From Anaerolineales bacterium (lineage in GTDB: Bacteria > Chloroflexota > Anaerolineae > Anaerolineales > Anaerolineaceae): 10,687 nt of DNA. Below the pieces are notes generated by a model. That model ran no database searches and was not told the origin of the DNA. It was given only the letters and a program-made list of their open reading frames with translations. The position numbers were made by a program, and so were the translations under genes. Of this stretch, positions 6,443 through 10,687 are shown one piece after another (the first letter of the stretch is position 1; every line of letters begins with the position of its first letter). The stretch is from assembly GCA_020060485.1 (NCBI GenBank), contig JAGVAB010000129.1, forward strand, positions 1 through 10,687, written 5' to 3'.

Positions 6443-8974
6443 ATGCAAGTTCCACTTTCCTGGTTAAAAGATTATGTTGATGTCGATCTCCCGATCGAAG
6501 AGCTGGCCCGGGTGATGACTATGGCTGGCATGGAAGTTGAGCTGATCCAAGTGGTCGGTCTGCCGATGCCCCAGGGCGAGAAACATGAATTCAAGATTTC
6601 CGGCCTGAGCTGGCCGGAGGATATGTTCGTGGTGGCGCAAATCAATGAAGTGCTGCCCCACCCGGACGCCGACCGGCTGGTATTGTGCAAGCTGGACGAC
6701 GGCCAGGGCGAGCGCATTGTGCTGACTGGCGCACCCAATTTATACGACTATAAAGGCACCGGCCCGCTGCCCAGGCCGCTCAAGGTGGCCTATGCCCGCC
6801 TGGGCGCCGAGTTGTACGATGGTCACAAACCCGGTTGGGAACTGACCAAACTCAAGTCGGCCAAGATCCGCGGCGTGGTTTCCGACTCGATGGTCTGCTC
6901 CGAGAAGGAGCTGGGCATCTCTGAAGAACACGAAGGCATCATCATTCTGGATGACGATGCTCCCACCGGTGTGCCCCTGGCTGAGTATATGGGCGATGTG
7001 GTTTATACCTTTGAAGTGCTGCCCAACATGGTGCGGGATGCCTGCATTGTGGGTGTGGCCCGCGAGATCGCGGCCGCGCTGGGCAAGCCCCTGCGCATGC
7101 CGGAACTGACCGTGCCTGCCGCTGGCCCTTCAATCGAAGGCCAGGCATTCATTGAGATCCAGGATCCCGACCTGAACCCGCGCTTTGTGCTGGGTCTGGT
7201 GAAGGGTGTGGAAGCGCGCCCCAGCCCGTACTGGGTGCAGCGCCGCCTGCGCCTGGCGGGCACACGTCCCATCAACAGCGTGGTGGATGCCACCAATTAC
7301 TGCATGCTGGAATGGAACGAGCCCCTGCACGCTTTTGATTACGATGTGCTGGTGCAGCGCGCCGGCGGCAAGCCGCCGACCATCATCACCCGCGCCGCCA
7401 ACCCCGGAGAAATTCTGGTCACCCTGGACAATGTGCAACACAAACTGGAGCCTTATACCATTCTGGTAACCGACACCGCCGGGCCGCTGTCTTTGGCCGG
7501 CATCATGGGCGGCCTGGAATCCGAGGTAACCCCGCAGACAAAGAACGTGCTTCTGGAAGGCGCCAACTGGAATTTTATCAACGTGCGCAAGACCATGCAG
7601 GCCGACCATCTCTCTTCCGAGGCCGGCTACCGCTTCTCGCGTGATCTGCACCCGGCCCTGGCAGAGTTTGGCGTGCGACTGGGGCTGGACCGCATGGCCC
7701 TGTGGAGCGGCGGAGAGATCGCCCAGGGACTGGTGGATGCCTATCCCAAGCCCTTTGAAGACCCGCTGGTGGAGATCAGCGAAGAGTATGTGCAGCGCAG
7801 CCTGGGCATCCACATCCCGGCAGAGACAATTGTCGATCTGCTAACCCGTCTGGAGTTCACCTGCCGGATCGAAGGCGACATCATCTATGCCAAGTCGCCG
7901 GATCACCGCACTGACATCGGACGCGGGGTGATCGGCAGGGCCGACGTGCTGGAAGAAGTGGCCCGGCTGTACGGCTATGACAACATCCCCGCCTCGCGCA
8001 TCTCGGACGAGCTGCCGCCCCAGCGGCGCAACGAATCCCTGGAGCGCGAAGAGCGGCTGCGGGATGTGCTGGCCCGCCTGGGTTTGCAGGAGATCATCAC
8101 CTACCGCTTCACCACCCCTGAAGCCGAGGAGCGCCTGCTGCCGCCCGATGTGGAGCAGCCAAAGCTGGAATATGTCCGCATGGCCAACCCCATCGCTGCC
8201 GACCGCACCGTGCTGCGCCGCACCCTGTTGAACCAGGTGCTGGAAGTAGTGGAGCGCAATGTGCGCCAGCGGCCGCGCCTGGCTCTGTTCGAGGTGGGGG
8301 CTGTCTTCCTGCCCATTGAGGGTGAGCTTTTACCGGTGGAACCGCGCCGCCTGGCCCTGGCACTGACTGGCCTGCGTCATTTGCCAGCCTGGGATCACAA
8401 ACCTGCCGGGCGGATGGATTTCTTTGACCTTAAGGGCGTGATTGAAGCCATGCTGGCTGAACTGCATATTGAGAACGTAACCTATACCCCCGGCGATCAC
8501 CCCTCATTCCACCCCGGCAAGTGCGCCAATGTATGGAGTGGAGACGTGCTGCTGGGCAGCTTTGGCGAACTGCACCCGCTGGTTAAGGAGCAATACGACC
8601 TGGAGAAAGCTCCGGTTCTGGCTGCCGAAATGGATGTGGAAGCCCTGCTCAAGCAAATGCCGCTGCGCTTTGAGACTGTGCCCGTGCCGGTTTACCCGCC
8701 CGTCCTCGAAGACCTGGCCGTGGTGGTGGATGAAGCCATGCCAGCCGACGCCGTGCTGGATGTGATCCGCAAATCCGGCGGCAGCCTGCTGGAAGACGTG
8801 TTCCTGTTCGACATCTTCCGCGGCCCGCAGATTGGCGAAGGCAAGAAAAGCCTGGCCTACTCGCTGGTGTATCGTTCAGCGGATAAGACCCTCAGCGACA
8901 AGGACACCCAGAAGCTGCGCAAGAAGATCATCTACATGCTCGAAAAAGAACTGGACGCAAAACTGCGCAGCTAA
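6443..8974 (+). CDS. pheT: Phenylalanine--tRNA ligase beta subunit
   Basis: PheT is the large beta chain of phenylalanyl-tRNA synthetase; it binds tRNA and edits mischarged tRNA-Phe. The 843-residue protein has the standard order of domains. The N-terminal segment MQVPLSWLKDYVDVDLP is followed by a tRNA-binding OB fold at about 50-165 (PHPDADRLVLCKLDDG, then KIRGVVSDSMVCSEKELG). The B3/B4 editing region spans about 205-385 (RPINSVVDATNYCMLEWNEPLHAFD, then GIMGG). The B5 domain is at about 440-515, with DVLEEVARLYGYDNIP. A catalytic-like core follows, and the C-terminal anticodon-binding FDX-ACB domain is at about 750-843. GAGG lies 4 bases before the ATG. It shares the T-box control of pheS unless a promoter hides in the gap; I see no clear one. 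Confidence 0.97.
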   Translation: MQVPLSWLKDYVDVDLPIEELARVMTMAGMEVELIQVVGLPMPQGEKHEFKISGLSWPEDMFVVAQINEVLPHPDADRLVLCKLDDGQGERIVLTGAPNLYDYKGTGPLPRPLKVAYARLGAELYDGHKPGWELTKLKSAKIRGVVSDSMVCSEKELGISEEHEGIIILDDDAPTGVPLAEYMGDVVYTFEVLPNMVRDACIVGVAREIAAALGKPLRMPELTVPAAGPSIEGQAFIEIQDPDLNPRFVLGLVKGVEARPSPYWVQRRLRLAGTRPINSVVDATNYCMLEWNEPLHAFDYDVLVQRAGGKPPTIITRAANPGEILVTLDNVQHKLEPYTILVTDTAGPLSLAGIMGGLESEVTPQTKNVLLEGANWNFINVRKTMQADHLSSEAGYRFSRDLHPALAEFGVRLGLDRMALWSGGEIAQGLVDAYPKPFEDPLVEISEEYVQRSLGIHIPAETIVDLLTRLEFTCRIEGDIIYAKSPDHRTDIGRGVIGRADVLEEVARLYGYDNIPASRISDELPPQRRNESLEREERLRDVLARLGLQEIITYRFTTPEAEERLLPPDVEQPKLEYVRMANPIAADRTVLRRTLLNQVLEVVERNVRQRPRLALFEVGAVFLPIEGELLPVEPRRLALALTGLRHLPAWDHKPAGRMDFFDLKGVIEAMLAELHIENVTYTPGDHPSFHPGKCANVWSGDVLLGSFGELHPLVKEQYDLEKAPVLAAEMDVEALLKQMPLRFETVPVPVYPPVLEDLAVVVDEAMPADAVLDVIRKSGGSLLEDVFLFDIFRGPQIGEGKKSLAYSLVYRSADKTLSDKDTQKLRKKIIYMLEKELDAKLRS

Positions 8975-8992
8975 GTTTTAAGAAATTGGGAT

Positions 8993-9035
8993 CGAAAGCG
9001 TGCCCTGAGTTTGTCGCAGGGCACGCTTTCGTTTT
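8993..9035 (+). terminator. Strong terminator after pheT, built on a palindromic repeat
   Basis: CGAAAGCGTGCCCTG (8993-9007) and CAGGGCACGCTTTCG (9017-9031) form a perfect 15-bp stem with a 9-base loop, followed by TTTT. It begins 18 bases after the pheT stop. The centre, CCTGAGTTTGTCGCAGG, resembles the widespread dispersed palindrome with core CCTGAGCTTGTCGAAGG known from many bacterial genomes, so a mobile repeat may have become the terminator. Confidence 0.85.
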
Positions 9036-9036
9036 C

Positions 9037-9075
9037 AAAAAGACTGTGTCCATAAAGCCCGGGCAGGTCTTTTTT
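9037..9075. terminator. Bidirectional terminator between pheT and the hydrolase gene
   Basis: AAAAAGAC (9037-9044) pairs with GTCTTTTT (9067-9074). Both strands end in a T run, so the hairpin could stop transcription from either side. GCCCGGGC (9057-9064) is a further palindrome in the loop. It lies 9 bases past the stop of the leftward hydrolase gene and is the obvious terminator for that gene, with a backup role for pheST. Confidence 0.6.
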
Positions 9076-9084
9076 AACAGACAA

Positions 9085-10143
9085 TCACTGAATTTCATCC
9101 AGAAATGCGATCATGATCCGGGTGAATTCATTCGGTTTTTCAGCATGCACGTCATGCCCCGAGACGACATTGATCAACACATTGTTGGGGATCAGTGAAT
9201 GCGCCCTTTCTGCATCTTCGCCGCTCATGGCTGCCAGCAGGATGCCGTTCTGGTCATATTGCCAACTGGCATGGATCAGCACGGAAGGCAGGTCAATTCT
9301 GGAGAGGGTCTCGGCATGATCGAAATTCGTCATCCAGGAACCATCATGGAATGTCTCACCAAATCGGGGATCATACGCTTCAATGAACTGGAAAATCCGG
9401 GTGATGGATGGCGGCAGGAAAAAGATTTCCAGCTTTTCCTGGGGATGTTTGGCTCGATACGATCTGGCATATTGAAGAATGCCTTCCCGTCCATCTCCGA
9501 AAAAATGCAGCCAGTAACAGTTCTCAAGGTAGAAAAGTGGAAAATCATCCTGCTCATCCTGCGCCAGAAACCGGTGAATCGGTTCAAAAGAATCCACCCA
9601 GGCAAAGGTTTTTTCGGCCCGTGAAGCCTCGCTGGAGAAAAATGGCGGGTCTTCCAAAACGACCCCTCGCACATTATGGGGCGAGTTGGCGGCCAGCCAG
9701 GCCGCCAATAACCCGCCGGAAGAGTGGCCCGAAACAACGGCCGGCTCGCCGATCACGTTTTCAATGAACCACACAAAATCTTTCCCCATCGCCTCTGCGC
9801 TGTACTTATCAGGGTCTTTGCTGGATTTGCCGTGGCCATGGCAATCAACAGCGAAAACATGGTAGTGCTTCGCAAGGGCAGGCAGGACGTCTGCATAATC
9901 CTCCCAGGATACGGCCTGCCCGTGGATCAGCAGCAGGGCAGGCCCATTGTCTGGACCTTCGGCGTAATTCAGGATGCTGCCATCAGCCATCACGGCTTGC
10001 CTTTCGACAAAGCCGGCGCGCATGGTGCGGCGCAAGGGAGCTTTATGGTAATTCAGGTTGCGATAAATATAGATCCCGGCAGCAAAAAACAGGATGGCCA
10101 GGATGCTCCCGGCCACCAGGAGTGCAATTTTTATGAATTTCAT
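9085..10143 (-). CDS. Membrane-anchored alpha/beta hydrolase, substrate unknown
   Basis: This is a 352-residue alpha/beta-hydrolase-fold protein. An N-terminal hydrophobic segment (about 5-27) is either a membrane anchor or an uncleaved signal; charges on both sides leave the orientation open. The fold starts with LLLIHGQAVSWEDY (71-83), whose HG is the oxyanion segment, then VFAVDCHGHGKSSK. The nucleophile elbow is GHSSGG with Ser141. His330 in SGHDVHAEKPNEF is the likely catalytic base. Asp297 in SWQYDQNG is a plausible acid, placed by position only. A cap region lies at about 170-275. The family includes esterases, lipases, haloperoxidases and epoxide hydrolases, and nothing seen selects among them. 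AAAGGA (complement of 10151-10156), 7 bases before the ATG, supports the start. The gene lies 107 bases downstream of the AbrB-like gene on the same strand, so co-transcription is possible. Confidence 0.88.
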   Translation of the reverse strand: MKFIKIALLVAGSILAILFFAAGIYIYRNLNYHKAPLRRTMRAGFVERQAVMADGSILNYAEGPDNGPALLLIHGQAVSWEDYADVLPALAKHYHVFAVDCHGHGKSSKDPDKYSAEAMGKDFVWFIENVIGEPAVVSGHSSGGLLAAWLAANSPHNVRGVVLEDPPFFSSEASRAEKTFAWVDSFEPIHRFLAQDEQDDFPLFYLENCYWLHFFGDGREGILQYARSYRAKHPQEKLEIFFLPPSITRIFQFIEAYDPRFGETFHDGSWMTNFDHAETLSRIDLPSVLIHASWQYDQNGILLAAMSGEDAERAHSLIPNNVLINVVSGHDVHAEKPNEFTRIMIAFLDEIQ

Positions 10144-10190
10144 GATGTGATCCTTTGGTTCTTTCTTTAAACCTGAGTTGTGGTTGATTC

Positions 10191-10210
10191 AAAAATCGTT
10201 ATTGTAACGA
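10191..10210 (-). promoter_or_regulatory. Palindrome before the hydrolase gene: possible -10 box or weak terminator
   Basis: On the minus strand, TCGTTA-CAA-TAACGA (10210-10196) is a perfect 6-bp inverted repeat followed directly by five T (10195-10191). It could act as a weak terminator after the AbrB-like gene. The same bases contain TACAAT (10206-10201), a good -10 box for the hydrolase, but the best -35 (TTGTCG, 10231-10226) is weak and 19 bases away. Sequence alone does not decide between these readings. Confidence 0.35.
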
Positions 10211-10250
10211 CGAACCGCAGAATTACGACAATTTGAACACAACACAGGTT

Positions 10251-10475
10251 TTAGTCTTCTTCCTCATCAGGTTTTTGGGCATTCAGTATGGAATTGGCCA
10301 GATGCAAAAAGACATCATTGCGCACAATGGCAATACCTTGTGCTTCATCTCCCAGCAAAAGCAAAGTGTCTCCCGGCTTGATATCGAAGATCTCTCTCGC
10401 CTCTTTGGGGATCACAATTTGTCCCTTTTCGCCAACCTTTGCCGTCCAGGCGTGTTTGCCTTTCGGTGATTTCAT
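10251..10475 (-). CDS. AbrB/SpoVT-family DNA-binding protein
   Basis: This small protein of 74 residues carries one SpoVT/AbrB swapped-hairpin domain at about 8-50: TAKVGEKGQIVIPKEAREIFDIKPGDTLLLLGD, then GIAIVRND. Such proteins bind DNA as dimers and act as transition-state-type regulators or as antitoxins. The open frame extends upstream to 10616, but ATG at 10475 is the right start: it has AAGAGG (complement of 10482-10487) 6 bases upstream, and the family begins just before this domain. The C-terminal tail is acidic (KPDEEED). No toxin gene (MazF, PIN or Doc type) adjoins it, so an antitoxin role is not supported; standalone regulator is the better reading. Its promoter and operator-like repeats suggest autoregulation. 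The downstream hydrolase may be in the same transcript. Confidence 0.88.
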   Translation of the reverse strand: MKSPKGKHAWTAKVGEKGQIVIPKEAREIFDIKPGDTLLLLGDEAQGIAIVRNDVFLHLANSILNAQKPDEEED

Positions 10476-10491
10476 GGATGACCTCTTTGCA

Positions 10492-10530
10492 GTATGATAA
10501 GTATGATTTGTATAACTATTTATACTGTAT
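10492..10530. promoter_or_regulatory. Repeated GTAT boxes overlapping the AbrB-like promoter (probable operator)
   Basis: On the plus strand, GTATGAT (10492), GTATGAT (10501) and GTATAAC (10510) recur at exactly 9-base spacing. GTATAA (10510-10515) and TTATAC (10520-10525) form a perfect inverted repeat with a 4-base spacer, and ATAC-T-GTAT (10522-10530) forms another. The boxes cover the -10 box, the start site and the early leader, so a bound protein would block RNA polymerase. The adjacent AbrB-like protein is the obvious candidate binder; this is inferred. Confidence 0.55.
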
Positions 10531-10547
10531 GTCGCGCGGAATGTCAA
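10519..10547 (-). promoter_or_regulatory. Promoter of the AbrB-like gene
   Basis: On the minus strand, TTGACA (10547-10542) is a consensus -35 box. A 17-base spacer leads to TATAAA (10524-10519), a 5/6 match to the -10 consensus. The start of transcription would lie near 10512, giving a leader of about 37 bases with the ribosome binding site at its end. This is the closest match to a consensus promoter in the window. Confidence 0.8.
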
Positions 10548-10607
10548 TGATTTTGCCTGGTTGTAGCATGGCTTTCTCAAAGTAAATATTCCATTTGCTT
10601 CTTTTAT

Positions 10608-10664
10608 TGATGGCACGAGGCCGGACGAAAGACGGTCTGTGCATCACCGGGGTTTATTCACCCC
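10608..10664. other. Two hairpins in the gene-free right end
   Basis: About 140 bases (10548-10687) contain no gene I can support. TGATGGCAC (10608-10616) pairs with GTGCATCA (10639-10646) with one bulged G. The helix continues inward as AGGCCG (10618-10623) with CGGTCT (10633-10638), including one G-U pair, around a 9-base loop. A second hairpin, GGGGT (10649-10653) with ACCCC (10660-10664), follows. Neither is followed by a T run on either strand, so terminators are unlikely. They could be a small structured RNA, a leader of a gene beyond the window, or an intergenic repeat. Confidence 0.4.
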
Positions 10665-10687
10665 ACCCCTCGAACTCCCCTCCCCGC

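Noticed and set aside
7130..7813. 227-codon minus-strand open frame
   Set aside because: It is a shadow of pheT in GC-rich DNA; His/Gln-rich composition and no start signal.
9199..9624. 141-codon plus-strand open frame
   Set aside because: It is antisense to the hydrolase, whose catalytic motifs are intact; the translation matches no family pattern.
10251..10475. AbrB-like protein as the antitoxin of a toxin-antitoxin pair
   Set aside because: No toxin-type gene overlaps or adjoins it; the neighbour is an alpha/beta hydrolase 107 bases away.
10476..10616. 47-codon N-terminal extension of the AbrB-like protein
   Set aside because: The extension covers the promoter and operator-like repeats, has no family similarity, and the ATG at 10475 has a good ribosome binding site.
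10640..10687. Possible tRNA or tmRNA end suggested by TTCGAG on the minus strand
   Set aside because: The bases flanking the loop-like TTCGAG are not complementary, and no acceptor or anticodon arm can be built.

Overview
The window looks like chromosomal DNA from a Chloroflexota bacterium, probably of the Anaerolineae type. This is inferred from the style of the PstC, PstA and PheT proteins, the mixed GC content, AGGAGG-type ribosome binding sites and a T-box leader. No rRNA or marker gene is present to prove it. Most of the window is core housekeeping DNA, and I see no new defence, mobile or biosynthetic system. The less ordinary points are the enlarged outer loops of both phosphate permeases and several structured non-coding segments.

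Positions 1-4746 hold a high-affinity phosphate uptake operon read rightwards. It contains pstS (5' end outside the window), a 149-base gap with a strong stem-loop, then pstC, pstA, pstB and phoU, nearly all overlapping or touching. A rho-independent terminator closes it. PstS binds phosphate outside the membrane, PstC and PstA form the channel, PstB hydrolyses ATP, and PhoU links transport to regulation. The extracytoplasmic loop after the first membrane helix is enlarged in both permeases. The PstC insert carries a motif resembling a small beta domain of phage virion proteins.

Positions 4762-9035 hold the phenylalanyl-tRNA synthetase unit. A consensus promoter drives a T-box leader with a readable UUC (Phe) specifier, the canonical T-box sequence, competing antiterminator and terminator helices, and a strong ribosome binding site for pheS. 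pheT follows after an unusually long gap of 227 bases that looks partly like decayed coding DNA and contains heptamer repeats. A 15-bp perfect hairpin, built on what looks like a dispersed palindromic repeat, terminates the unit.

Positions 9037-10687 are read leftwards. There is a membrane-anchored alpha/beta hydrolase of unknown substrate and, upstream of it, a 74-residue AbrB/SpoVT-type DNA-binding protein. The latter has a near-consensus promoter overlapped by repeated GTAT boxes that look like an autoregulatory operator. The right end (about 10548-10687) has no gene but contains two hairpins of unknown role.
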